DNA from: Morella rubra
Lineage: Eukaryota; Streptophyta; Magnoliopsida; Fagales; Myricaceae
Length of the DNA: 64,000 nt
Direction of reading: 5' to 3'
Assembly (NCBI GenBank): GCA_003952965.2
Contig: CM025850.1
Location: forward strand, 24,275,420-24,339,419
Below the pieces are notes generated by a model, which made no database searches, had not been told where the DNA came from, and saw nothing but the letters and a program-made list of their open reading frames with translations. The first letter of the stretch is position 1. Each line of letters starts with the position of its first letter. Shown piece after piece: positions 1 through 12,400 of the stretch. Both the position numbers and the translations under genes were made by a program.

Positions 1-2871
1 GTAGAAGAAGCAGGGGCAAAGCCGTGCCCCACAAATCCCCTAAAAATTAAGAATTTTTGAAAAAATTTTATATTGGCCACTCGAAGTATTACCATATTAC
101 AGTTGGATACCAAAAGTCATATCTGACTGGTTTCACAACTGAGAAGAGGCTCTGCGGCGAGGATTTTGAGCTTTACACAATAGGTTGACACAGTAGTACT
201 TATATATGGCTTGGCATGTAGCTATGCGTTAGTCTTTAGCCTGAAATCTGGAAAAAGCCCATTACATGGTCAATGAGTCACGGTTGGTGGCATGTACTCG
301 CCCCCATTGTCAAAGCCAGAACTTTTATCTTAGCAGCAAATTGCATCTCAAGATAAGTACAAAAAATCTTAAAAATAGATAAGACCTCGCCCTTAGAGCG
401 GAGAAAGTATATCCAACTGAATCTTCTATACTCGTCAGTGAATGTGACGAGTATTTGTAGTTGGGATGAGAAATTACGGGAGACACGCCCCACACATCAC
501 TATGGTCTATGTATTAATTCAAAAGGTCAAACTTCATGTAGAATGTGAGTGGGAAAAGATAGAGTTTTGCTTTTCCCAAGTTTACACGCATTGTAATCAA
601 AATGGACAATACTAAAAGAAGATGATTCTTTATTCCCAAATAAACTAGAATGTAACAAACTATGAAGTACATTAGTGTTTGGATGTCCTAGGCGCCTATG
701 CCACATTCGATTATCAACTTGAACAGAAAAACGAGAAATAAAATTCAAAGGTAAAAGAGATAAAGGTAGATGTAGAGGAAAAGACGTCCCACTTAATGCC
801 CCTTTGCGATCATTCTCCTGGATACTTGATCCTGCACAACACAACCAGATTGAAGAAATTGGACGTGACAACCATTGTCAACCAACTGACCCACGAAAAC
901 AAGATTAGTAGAAAGATCAGGAAAAACAAAAACATTTGTTAACGAAGGAAAAATATCACCAACAATAGTGATAGACAAATGATTGCCATCGACAATATGT
1001 ATCTTGAGATTTCCTGTATTCTTTTGCACATTAGTAAGAGAAACAACACTATTGATCATATGGTGGGAAGCTCTGGGATAAAAATACTGAGGTTGTGAGG
1101 CAGCAAAAATTTTGCCTGATACCCCTAAAGCAAAGAATGCGGAAACCATCATTTGTTGCATCATTTTAGGGGTTTTGAACTAAACAAGACTTGCAATATT
1201 CCGTGGAAGAGAAGTTGTATTCACAAAGCTAGAAAAAGCACTTGAAGAGCCAACTAAGACATTGTAGGCTTTTTCGGACTTCTTTTAAGGTCGGATAGAG
1301 CATTCCTTGATTATATGTCTAGGTTTTTGCCTACTGAAGCACTAGACAATACTCATGTCCCTCTCGCGATTCCTCTCTTCGATAGCATAAGCCATAGAAA
1401 TAGGTTCATAACTGGACTGAAGTTGTTCCATCGCTGTGTGAGTAAGAATATGTTGCTCCTCATGAAAGAGATCATTCAGACATGCATCCAACAGACTCTT
1501 AGTTCATGAGATTGGATCTTGTGGCTTCAAACTCCGATCGGAGTTTCATATGAAACTGATCTCTTGTACTCATTTTATGCACGGATTGAACTGCAGCAAG
1601 ACCGTTGCACGGATTGAACTGCAGCAAGACCGTCAAGAGGTATAGTAGCATAGACAATATCAATATACTCAATTTAAAGATTCATGAAAATAGAATAAAA
1701 ATCAAAGATGAAGAGGCTATCCTGTGTAAGATTTGATAACTAAAGCTCTAATTGAAATCATTGGGTAGTATTTGTTTGACTATAAAGCTTTTTCAAGTTG
1801 ATCCACATTTCGGTAGTGGTTTTAGAGGCTTGAGGATTCAGAATAATATTGGGCTCAACAGACTCGAGATCCATGACATAACTTGAGCATCTTTGACCAC
1901 TCACTTGGTATGTTGCTCATTTTCTTTGACTTTGTCCGGAGGACTATTTGACCCCATAGATCCTTGCCCATGACAAAGATTTTGAACTGAAATGCCTAGG
2001 CTGAGTAATTCTTTCCATTGAAGCGGAGGAAAAAGGATGTGACTTGTCGGACGACATAATATAGATACAAGAGTAATTTCGATACAACAAATAAGATAAA
2101 GCATGGCAAAAGCAGAGTATACAAATATCGTCAATCTCATTGAACAGTCACCCAAAATCACCTAGAATAATATCAATAATAAGGCAGAAGTAGAGTATAC
2201 TGAGGAAACAACTATCGCCAATCTCATTGATAGGTCACCAACGAATCACCTAGAATATATCACCCAAAATAAAAAATCACCCAATAACAACACTGCTAAG
2301 AATAGTACCAAAAAACAAAGTATCACACACGACACAACAACATCGAAAGAATAGCACCAACAATAATACAACAAAATAAATTATCTCGATAACGAAGAGC
2401 ATTGACAGAGAGGCCAAGATCGAAAATCAATTCCCAGATTCCTGCATACCAAAAATGAGAATTGTGGAACAACTACAGAACAAATAGTACGAGTCGAGAG
2501 TCACCATGAGATTGCTGAGAGCCACAAGCACAACAGCATCCTGAGACAGAAAAAATTGCTAAGACGCAAGAGCACTAGCACAACAATGACACGAGCCAAG
2601 AGCGAGAGACGAGATCACCCAGAATACCAAGAATAGAGACAAGAGTTGAGAAAAAGTGCCATGAATAGAAATAAGAGCTGCGATAACCCAGAACCATTGA
2701 GAACTAGGAAATTCCACAAATAAACAAGAGCTGCGGCAACCTACAACCACCTGAGACAGAACTGGGTGAGACCCAACGAGACATGACAGAGATGGCCGAT
2801 ACACCAACGAGACACAAAAAGAGGAGATTTGAGACAGAGATGACCAGTTTAGAGGAAGGGCTTTGATACCT
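1..2871 (-). mobile_element. Copia retrotransposon internal region, minus strand, decayed
   Basis: Read from 2870 downward: a primer-binding-like GGTATCAAAGCCC at the LTR edge, a leader, gag remnants (an LYSQTN segment near 1790 and a RDQFHMKLR segment near 1560), a protease-region remnant (793-1164), the pre-integrase RLGHPNTNVL segment (near 690) and an integrase-core remnant with a DNGGEY motif (278-493). Several frameshifts and stops separate these parts. The reverse transcriptase and 3' LTR would lie before the window. Not functional. Confidence 0.8.
1578..1633. repeat. 28-bp tandem duplication in Copia gag
   Basis: Two exact head-to-tail copies (1578-1605, 1606-1633) inside the gag remnant. 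They contribute to the broken frame of the element. Confidence 0.9.
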
Positions 2872-3107
2872 TGTCAAATACACAAGAATTTGCAAAAAAC
2901 TCTGTCTAGTCTCATTCGAGATTTCCCATTATATAGAAAGATTACATCCATAATCATGTGTATCCTAACTAAGGAAATAAAAGACGTACAAAAAGAGAGA
3001 TATTGACCAAACTATACAAGGAAATAATTGGCTAATATGTACAAGAAAATAATAATGTTTTATTTGGAATTTGAATTTGAATTGGCCAGCTATGATGCCC
3101 ATTGACA
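2872..3107 (-). repeat. 5' LTR of the minus-strand Copia
   Basis: A 236-bp block with TGTCA/TGACA ends, next to a minus-strand primer-binding-like sequence at 2861-2870. Its sequence is clearly similar to the solo LTR at 39061-39298, sharing the GGCCAGCTAT and AAGGAAATAA blocks. Confidence 0.75.
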
Positions 3108-4063
3108 CTGCATGGGGATCTCAAGGAAGAAATCTATATGACCCTGTCTCCCAGCATGTTTGCTTCACTTTTGTCCGAGGTTTGTCGGCTGAAACGATCA
3201 TTTTATGAACTGAAACAGGCCCATGTGCATGGTTTGACAAGTTTTTCTCTACTCTGCTTGTTTTTCATTTTGCTTAGAATCAATTTGATTCATCTCTCTT
3301 TCTTCAAAGGACTTTTATAGGAATTTTGTTCCTTCTGTTGTATGTCAATAACATTGTTATTATTGGCTTTGATGCTACTTTGATTTAGCAGTTCCAACAT
3401 CATCTCAAGGCTTATTTTTCACATGAAATATCTTGGCTCGCTACGATATTTTCTTGGGCTTGAGGTGCAGCTTACTCCACTTGGTACCTTGTTACATCAA
3501 TACAAATACACGTAGGAAGTGAATTTTTTTAGTTGGTCTACAATTGGGTAACTTTTTTCTTACTCCCTTAGAGGTGAATCTAAAGCTTTACAAGGAGGAG
3601 GGCGAGCTTCTATCGGATCCGTCTTTGTATCGACAACTTTTTGGGAGTTCAAATTATTTGAAAATTACTTGACCTAACATTTCTTTTGCTACAAGACCGA
3701 GTTTCAAAATCCTTCACCGAGTCTGAGTATTGCGCTATGTCTTCAGCATGTTCTGAGCTCACATGCTTCATGAGTTATTAGGTGAACTTGGATTTCCTTA
3801 GCTTCATCCTACTTCTCTCCATGCTGACAATACAAGTGCTATTTAGATCGCTTCTGATCCTGTTTTTCATGAGCGTACTAAACACATTGAAGTCGATTGT
3901 CATTCAAAACGTGAAGCTTTTGACAAGCTTGTGATTACTCTTTCTCACATTTGCACTGAACTTCAAACTACTGACATGTTCACTAAAGCTCTTCTTCAAC
4001 ATAGACATCATTTCTTGGTTGACAAATTGATGTTTCTTGATCAACCAACATCAATTTGAGGGG
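3108..4063 (+). pseudogene. Copia pol fragment (RT and RNase H), plus strand
   Basis: Starts abruptly at the edge of the neighbouring minus-strand LTR in the middle of reverse transcriptase (LHGDLKEEIYM). It continues through decayed RT and ends in RNase H ([12 protein letters not shown] near 3870). Multiple stops and frameshifts. The abrupt start suggests the minus-strand Copia inserted here. Confidence 0.75.
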
Positions 4064-4282
4064 ATGTTAAGGAGATTTGATTTAGTGATAATTTTGGGGG
4101 TATTTTCATTTATGGCTAGGCGTTTATCATAGCTGTAAATAGCAATTAGAAGGCTATAAATAGTTTCCTTGTATATCATAAGAGAGTTGGTAGGCGCATA
4201 AGATTAGGCGACGATCTTTTATTTTCTGATCTATATAAGAGAAGAAAACCCTCGAATGAAGGGCATTGAGACCAATTGATAG
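4064..4282 (+). repeat. 3' LTR of the plus-strand Copia fragment
   Basis: Begins TGTTAAGG directly after a purine-rich tract (TTTGAGGGGA). It contains a TATAAATAG-like box near 4155 and a TATATAAGAG near 4230. The right edge is approximate. Confidence 0.6.
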
Positions 4283-4379
4283 CCTACGCTGCACAAGGGA
4301 CACAATGGGGTAGGGATATGTCCCACGTTCAATGTTATAGTTGTAAAAAAGTTTGGCCATATAGCCACTGTTAGTAGAA

Positions 4380-5643
4380 ATATTGCGAGTATTGCAAGGG
4401 CAAGGACACATCAAATGTCACCGACGAGCACATAATGGACATTCTCGTGCTTTTCACATCTTTGTAACCAATGCAGCTCCTGAATCCACAAGTTGTAGCC
4501 ACCATCCACATCTTCTCTCACATCTAAACTTGTTCAGCAGATGATTCTATCTGCATTTTTTGCACTCGGCCTCACTAGTAAAAATACATCTATCTATGAT
4601 ATTTGGCTTCTTAATTTTGCTACTTCAAATTAGATGACCAACTCTTCCGATAATCGCATCAATTTCAAAAAGTATGATGGCGATCTAACCATTCAGACTG
4701 CCAATGGGGATCACCTTCCCATCACAGTTGTCGGTGATATCTCTTCTTCTCCATCCTTACAAACTGTTTTTTATTCCCTCGGCTTATCTACTAATCTTCT
4801 TTCCGTTGGGCAATTAGTAGATACTAATTGCATTGTCTCTTCCTAAATAAAGCAAAAGTATCTCAAAGATATCACTATTCTGGCTGGTTTACAAGATTCG
4901 ACTGCGGTTGATACTGCCATGGAACTAAATGTCAAATATCGCCGAAATGATGGCGATCCTCTTGCTGATCCTACATTATATCGGCGTCTAGTTGGGAGCC
5001 TTATCTATTTGACGATTACTCGCTTGGATATCTCATATGTGGTTCATCTTGTAAGTCAATTCATGACTTCACCCGTCATTTACAAATGGTTGCAGTCCGA
5101 CAGACTATTCGCTGCCTCCTGGGTTCTCCTACTCGTGGCCTCTATTTTCCTTTGGATTCTTCTCTCGAGCTTGTTACATATAGCGATTCCAAGTAGGCGG
5201 GTTGCCCCAATACGCGGTTTGTCCATGTATTTGGGTGGTGCATTGATTTCGTGGAAGTGTAAGAAACAAGATTGAGTGTAGAAATCTTTTACAGAGGCGG
5301 AATATTATGCTATGTCTTCAACACGCTCTGAAATTACTTGGCTGCGTGGCTTTCTAAATGAACTCGGATTTCTGCAATCTGATCCTACCCCCTTGCATGT
5401 TGATAACACAAGCACCATTTTTTTTTATACGCTAACACAAGCACCATTCAATTTGTCGCAAATCCCATTTTCCAAGAGCATACAAAAGCATATCAAGGTT
5501 GACCATCACTCGATGAGGGAGGCTTTTGAAAATGACATTATCACTCTTCCTCACATCTTTACGGACCTTGAAATTGCCACTGTCCTTACCAAACCTTTCA
5601 CTCACGCTCACTATCAGTTCTTCATAACCAAATTGGCATCAAT
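4380..5643 (+). pseudogene. Copia gag-pol fragment with internal deletion, plus strand
   Basis: Holds a frameshifted gag zinc knuckle (CEYCKGK, near 4389), a protease-region remnant (4530-4845), then a direct jump to the end of reverse transcriptase ([20 protein letters not shown], near 4975) and RNase H to a stop at 5645. Integrase and most of RT are missing. The protease region is close to that of the minus-strand element at 793-1164. Confidence 0.75.
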
Positions 5644-5668
5644 TTGAGAGAGAGAGAGAGAGGGGGGG
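5644..5668 (+). repeat. GA-repeat polypurine tract
   Basis: A (GA)n run followed by seven G sits exactly where the polypurine tract of the upstream Copia should be, immediately before the LTR. It is probably a tract expanded by slippage. Confidence 0.6.
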
Positions 5669-5856
5669 TGTCAACGATAGGAATATTTGTTTCCATTTTA
5701 AGTGCAGCTGTAAATAAGGTAGAAAGTTTATATAAGGAAGGGGGGCTCACCGTTAAAGCATCTTGACATTCAACACATTCTTTTGTCTTGGGTACTCTCT
5801 TGAATATTATGTTTTGTCAATAATGCCGAAAAAAAAACATTAATATTGTGGCAACA
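5669..5856 (+). repeat. 3' LTR of the deleted Copia
   Basis: Begins TGTCAACG after the polypurine tract and ends GGCAACA. A TATATAAGG box lies near 5730. About 188 bp; the 3' edge is inferred from the CA end only. Confidence 0.6.
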
Positions 5857-6336
5857 CTACAAAAAAATAAACTTCATGTACCTAGAAATCAAGACAATGG
5901 GATCATTGATAAGTGAATTCTACTGCATATTGACACGGTAACGTCCACAACTTTGGGCTAGAAGACTGAAGAATGTGGTAATAACCATGTAAGCCAATTC
6001 TATCTACCACTTCCACTTCGATTGATATATATGAACCAAGGAAAAGAATCTGCATTGATTTTGGCTTTCTGACTCTTGTGGGAGCTTTACACATCCCTCT
6101 GTTCCTCTTGATTGTTATTGGGTGGTTGCAAGGAGTTGCAGAAGTAATGATTATACACACCATTGGGACTTACATTGCAGATCTCCGTGGTCTTTTGAGT
6201 GGTTGATAACCCAAGATGATGTTAAGACCCAATGCTTGGATACACAGTAAACACAGCCTGATGAAGCTGGTATATCCGGTGGAATGCTCCCTAGAGAATT
6301 CTGGCTCTGGAGACGCAATTGAGTCACTGGTGAAAG
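5857..6336. other. Region just downstream of ValRS, presumably 3' UTR and flank
   Basis: I see no coding or repeat signature. Part of it should be the ValRS 3' UTR (minus strand). Confidence 0.4.
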
Positions 6337-6465
6337 CTATTCCCCAACTACAACAGTCGATTGGAGGAGAGCTAGACGATTCTTGGTGAGTTTAATCTTT
6401 TCTTCTGTTTCTGCTGCTTTTTCTTGGACCCCACGGACAATGTCCACTGGAGCTTTCTCCACAAA
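6337..6465 (-). CDS. EMB2247: ValRS exon 27: C-terminal arm and stop
   Basis: Follows a CTGCAG acceptor and encodes [20 protein letters not shown] then [17 protein letters not shown] up to VVVGE and a TAG stop at 6339-6337. It is the last part of the C-terminal coiled-coil tRNA-binding arm. The 3' UTR must lie below 6337; I could not place a poly(A) signal. Confidence 0.9.
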   Translation of the reverse strand, partial: FVEKAPVDIVRGVQEKAAETEEKIKLTKNRLALLQSTVVVGE

Positions 6466-9400
6466 CTGCAGGAGAGCAGATAGAGATCATAAGGGGTGCA
6501 CATTCCATCAACAAGCACGAAAGTAAAAGGTAATATGATAGCGCCCTGTGTAACATGTAAGGTTCTTTCCTGAGATTCTACATGCCGACGGCATCAGAGA
6601 AGTTTCCATGGTCTATCATGAAGATGGGGACAGGCTTCCTGGTAGAATATGACCTATTTCTTTTTCATAACAGCAAAATCATTGTCGCCCAAAATACAAA
6701 ACAGCAAAATCGACCAATTTATATGTCTGGTAGCTAGAAGGGTCCATCAATTATGACATCCAGAGAGGAAAGAGGCAAGACATTCCATAGAATGCATTGG
6801 CCATTTCGGATCTAATATGAATTCAAAGTAAAGCTGGTATAGCGGCCAGAAGTACCAGCTAGTCCCTGATGCCAGAAATATACCCACAGAAAAACACTAA
6901 CTATCCATCGAATGCATTAGCAATTCGAGTGACTTTTGGCTTGGCAGCCTCCTGCCGAGTTTCCCCCTTTTATAAAGAAGCAGATAGTTCAGTTATAGAA
7001 CCAATTATATGGGTTCCATCATAACAACTGTTTATATTTTTGACTCGAACAATTAGGTTGAAACTGATTAAAATTAAGACAGTTAAACCCAGAGAAGTGT
7101 AATCAAAAGTAGGATTAGTATCTGCTAAAAGTTTGATATTAGTTTAGCACTTGTGCTTAATTTGCTCAGTTGTTGTGGATAATGCTAGAGGCTTCAGCTC
7201 TTCACAGATAGTTACAGTATTGTCTCCATAAACTACCCATTTGAACCTTCAGCAACTTGTTTCAAGTTATTCAAAATATATAGAGCAAGGAACCTCTACA
7301 TGGTGTCACCCAGTTCATTTTAAAGATCACCCAGGAAATGGAAAAGTTCTAACAGAGCAGTCAGTTAGCAAGTGTTAAATCATAAATGTTACGTGCTTAG
7401 TTGCAGTCTCTTAAGTATCTTTGCAGTCGGCAGCAGAAACAGATAATTTCCTTGTGTCTGTCACTTTCTCCAGGCACTGTTAACAGTTCAGGGAGAATGC
7501 AAGCCGAAGAAACCATAAGAACCCAATAGCATACCTGATAGGTTATCCAAATTCCAAATATTGAGTAGGCATTTGATTCTTCTGATTCTTTTCTTCATGG
7601 TGATGATAGATGCAGAAAAATTTGTCATTACCATATTAGATAGGAACTCCTGTTTGACTTCAAAGATTTTTGGTTTTCTGATTTCTATGTCTATTGTGTG
7701 AATGCAGCAGCATTTGCGCCTTTAAATGGGATTTTGGGGCCTTTGTTAAATGGCATTCAATGAAGCCTTTAAATCATACTCTGTCTGAGAACTTAGGCGA
7801 GCTTTGAGTCCATCATACTCTGTCTGCATCTTGGAAAGGCGCTTAGAAAGACGTTCAACTTCAGCAGAGATATCAATCATATCAGCAAGAGGGAGATATG
7901 CCTCTAGTCCTTCTCCAGCTACCAAGTGGACGGACAGTTTTGCATCCCCTGTGGCATAATGTTACAAAAGAGGAAAACGTGATTCGGCAATTCGTAATCA
8001 GAAGACAATATAAGAACCAAAAGAGGATGAAACGTATAGGTACATATCCCTTTATTTTGCCAAAAGGAATTTTGTCAACAGAAGTCAACTGATACCAAAA
8101 AAGGGGGCCATCAAATGAATAAAGTACATATCCAGTTATTTCACCAAAAGGAAAAAGATCTGAAAGAAAACATACCTGGAGGAAAACTTCTAAAATAGAC
8201 ATTTTGAGTATCCAGCCGGGATAGAAGTGCTAAAACCTCTATTTCCTTCTGCAAAACAAAAATATGCTCAGATGGATCTATGTGCGAGACTCCCATGAAA
8301 AGTCACAACCAAGCAACCATGTGATATAAGGAAATCTCCAGAAGCATAGTTGGAAGAGTTTCTATTTCAGAAAGAAAACAGCATAACCAGATTCAAAACA
8401 ACTATGCAGTCACAGATCGAATTCACATCCACAACAATGAGAAAGAAGAACTGTAATAGTCCGGACCGTGAAAACCTCAAGCGTTGTCTGATAGTAATGG
8501 ATACAGCTATTAAACTAAGGTTACGGCCTATGGGACGATCGACAAAGCAACAAGATACTAAGCAAAACACACGAAGGACCTTTTATTAATACTAAGGTAT
8601 TACAAAAGAGGATCCAACTTTCTATAATGTACATACCAAAAAATAAAACTGCAGTGAAAAACTAAGAAAACATAAAACCTCTATTCTTTGCCATCAGAAT
8701 CACTTAAGTTTGTTGGACATGCTGACATAGTCATTCGAGTTTGGGGTAATCCACCTATGACCCCGGTCTTCCATCAGAACATCTAAATCATTAGTGACAT
8801 AGACACGAAATGATAACACCAGAATGGTCCATCCATGTCGTATGGCCTTTGTAAACTCACCTAAACATATTTCAGATATCTGCTAAAAGAATTTAACAAA
8901 CAACGGTGAGTCCAAATGACTCAGTAAAGCCAGCGGTTAGTACAACAGAATAGCAGATAGATAAAAGATATTGAAGAAACCCGTTCAACAATAAAATCTC
9001 AACAGAAGAAGAAAGTAAATGAAAAGACTCAGTTTTTCAAAAATGATCTTTTCCTTTTTTCATTTTTAATTTCGATCACTACTACTCTCACTCCAAAGTG
9101 AATCACTTGGCCACAGGTGGGGTTACAAGTAGTACTCCCAGAGTACAATACGGCCTCAAACTCCCAAAGTGAGTAATCCTAACAAAAGATCTTTCCGCGT
9201 ACGACGAAGAGGCCAGAATGTCACAACAAGTGAACACATCCTTTTGTGCACAGTACTGTCACATATGCGTTAAGTATGCATGTCTCATGTCAACGCCCAT
9301 ACATATCATTCATGATATGCAATACCTTAACCACACTTGAACATCAAATATTCCTTTTCAACGTACAAGTTAAGTATGCATGTCTCATATCAACGCCCAT

Positions 9401-12400
9401 ACATTTCATTTATGATATGTAAGACCTTAACTCGTTTCCATCATCTGGACATTATAAAACATTTCTCAAAGGAAAGTGTTGTGAAGGCAAAAACAACACT
9501 TTGATTTCTCGATTAAAAACTGGCTTAATCACCACGTAGAAAATACCAATTTTGACGTAAAAGTATTGAAATCAGAAGGAAAGAAATATGTTCAAGCTTT
9601 GAAAAATAACTTTTGGAAGAAATTTTGAAAAGAAACAGATCAAAGTTGAAAAACAACTTGAAAACAAATTGAACTTTGAAAATGATACTTTTTCGAAAAG
9701 ACGAGCTTGTTCTTCGTCAAGAACACGAAGAACATCAAGAACAAAGAAAATAGAAAAAAAAATAAGAATAATAGGATGAGAATAATTCAAAATCTTGAAA
9801 AAATAAGAAACCAACTAAACTTTACCTCTAAGCGTGCTTGATCTTTGCTTTTCGATTTTCTTCTTCTTCACTTCTTCTTCTTTAACTCACAAAATTTCTA
9901 AAAGGTGAAATCTTATTTATAGGAAAACACAGCCGGTTGCATTCCAACACGTGTCCGGCCTAGCTAGGCTAGCTTTGGTGAGTCACTAGGCTACATTTCT
10001 CTCCTCTTGACACCTAGCAACCTACAGCAGCTGCATGGAAAGGCTATGGCCGAAATTTTCACTATAGCTTGGGTGAGTCGCCGCCTAGGTCCACCGGTGG
10101 TCGACACCTCGAGCTACCTAGGTCCTAGCCTTTTTGGTCGTGCATTTTGCATCGATTTGTCGTGCTTTTAGCTTCGATTTGTCGTGCTATCTAGCCCTCA
10201 TAGGTGTCACTCTCTAAGGCAGCCGAAATTTCCTTTCTTAATGGCTAAGTTTTGCTAATCGTTTCACTAATCTTCCGATAATCGCAAATCAACCTAATTG
10301 CTCCCGAAATCGACCTACTTGCCTCCAAAAAATAAAAAGTCTCCAAATTTTAACCATAAACTCGTGGATGAACTCCTAACATATTAAAAGAATAAAAATC
10401 ATGTGTTCGGTTTTCGAGACAAAAACGTCCTGCTTGCTTAAAAAATTAAATTGATCCAATACGTGCTCCTCAACATTCTGAACAACAACCTAGTTGCACG
10501 CGAACTCCAAATCTCACTTAATCATGTCCTAATCAAGGTTTCGAGATAAAAACGACCTACTAGCTTAAAAATTAAATTGATCCAATGCGTACTCCTCAAT
10601 CTCTTGAACAATAACTCAGTTGCATGTGAACTCCAATTCTCACTAAATCATGTCCTAATCAAGTTTCGAACTTAGTATCTCAAGTACTAAATACTCTCTC
10701 TTAGTCACTAAATATACCCTAATCTCACTACTAATTACAAACAAGAGAGCATAAACAATATGCATGTGATGTTTGAAAGCTCGGGGTATGACAAGAACAA
10801 GGTCATAAGACTTCTCAGCCTATAACCAATTAAAAGGAACTAATAGAAGTTGTACTGTAACAATATTTAATTCTGCTCAATCCAGCAATTCAATTACAAG
10901 AACTTGATTCAATACTGATGTCTCAAGGTTTTAGGACGAGTCAAACATATATTTTAGCCCATCAAATGGCGGATTCGTCATGAAGTGCATTGTACTTTTC
11001 TTACAGAAAGTGTTCAACAATCATATACGCATAAAATAACATCTCTATTTGTTCAGCTGATGATTCAGAGATTGCCACAAATTATGTGTGACTGGATATA
11101 AACTATGGAGACAGGAATGAAACATTTCCTCATCCAAAAGATCTCAGCAACAGAAACTGACTGCACTTACAGACACATATTGCATCACTTCTTCACTTGC
11201 AACGATAGATGCAGATATACGCTTCACTGGCTCAACAGAATATTCTGCTCGAGCATTCCGAATTGCTCTAGTCTGAGAACCATAACGGAGAAACCTGAAT
11301 TAAGGCAATACTTCTCCACAAACCAGGTTGCATGTGAGTGTCAAGAGAGAAGGAACAGCAGATATACTCACTAAAGCTTGTAAATTTTCAAACTTCTTTA
11401 TTGAGTTGGTATGCCTTGGAAGTGAAGTTTGTGGCCAAGGGGACACCATAAGAGCTTCTTTCCGGTTGGGGAGCGCCTGATTATAATCAAAAGAGAAAAA
11501 TAATCCATCAGACTAACTTAAAACTCTTTACAGTGGAGAGATATACCAAGTAAAAGACTCTGAAGATGCATCATTCATAGTTTTAGATGAGAGTGTAATG
11601 GCTTCACGAATGAAACTACAGATAAAAATGATTTCAACAAGATCTTAATCCCACTACACAAATGCATATAGGCCACTTGTGTTAGATATCTTTTTGTTCA
11701 AATTGGTTGACTCTTCTCTGAATGATATCTTTTCCTTCTACATATTTAACTCTGTAAACTGAAAGAAAATCCCAATGATCAATATATCAAAGCAGAATAT
11801 ATGAACACAAGGTCAGTCCGAGGATCTGAAAGTTGCCAAGCTGTTCTTAGATCAACAACAGAAGAGATATTGCTATGATATCTGTGTCAGAAATAGAAAT
11901 CTGAAATTTGACTACGAAAATCAATGGGAAAAAAAATTTCCCTTAAACTAAGTGAATTGATTGTTTATCCTTTGTTTCCTGTTTACGCTTTCTAATAACT
12001 CCAATTTTTTAGCTACATCGTCATATTCCTCCTTTTTCCTTTCTATTTTCCCCAGGCCCTCGATTTGGACTGTACTCCCAATATTAGCACTTAGGTCAAA
12101 CCATAATGAACTTTATTCATTGCTTGTAGATATCTGGGTTCACATAATCTAACCAACGGAAAAAAGAGAAATTTCATGTGATAATATTTGGTGTTTGGAG
12201 AAGTAATAACATATGAGAGCTTATTCTTTTTTCTTCTTTATCCAAATACAGAAATTCAATGTTTTGACCCTCTTGTTTTTTTTAGCAGTCCTAGTAAATG
12301 AAATTGATGGCACCTCATGAGTCATAGACCTCTACATGTACCAAAACCAAAATTATACTCGACGCTCCACCAAATTCCTTGTGAAATAGGTTTTGAAACG

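Larger units (their letters stand above)
8452..10793 (-). mobile_element. Solo LTR, Ty3/gypsy-like, in ValRS intron 24
   Basis: A 2342-bp block that on the minus strand begins TGTCATACCCCGAGC and ends GGACTATTACA. It is flanked by a perfect 5-bp duplication AGAAC (8447-8451 and 10794-10798). It has a TATA-like CTATAAATAAG near 9920 on the minus strand and internal tandem repeats. There is no internal domain, so a full element was reduced by LTR-LTR recombination. The TGTCATACCCC start and large size suggest a gypsy family; this is inference. Confidence 0.85.

Noticed and set aside
8350..8589. Plus-strand 79-codon frame near exon 25
   Set aside because: Spans the solo-LTR boundary and is antisense to the host gene; no conserved features.
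11961..12152. 63-codon plus-strand frame, also at 16507
   Set aside because: Lies in a ValRS intron, antisense, low-complexity Phe/Ser/Leu; no sign of a gene.
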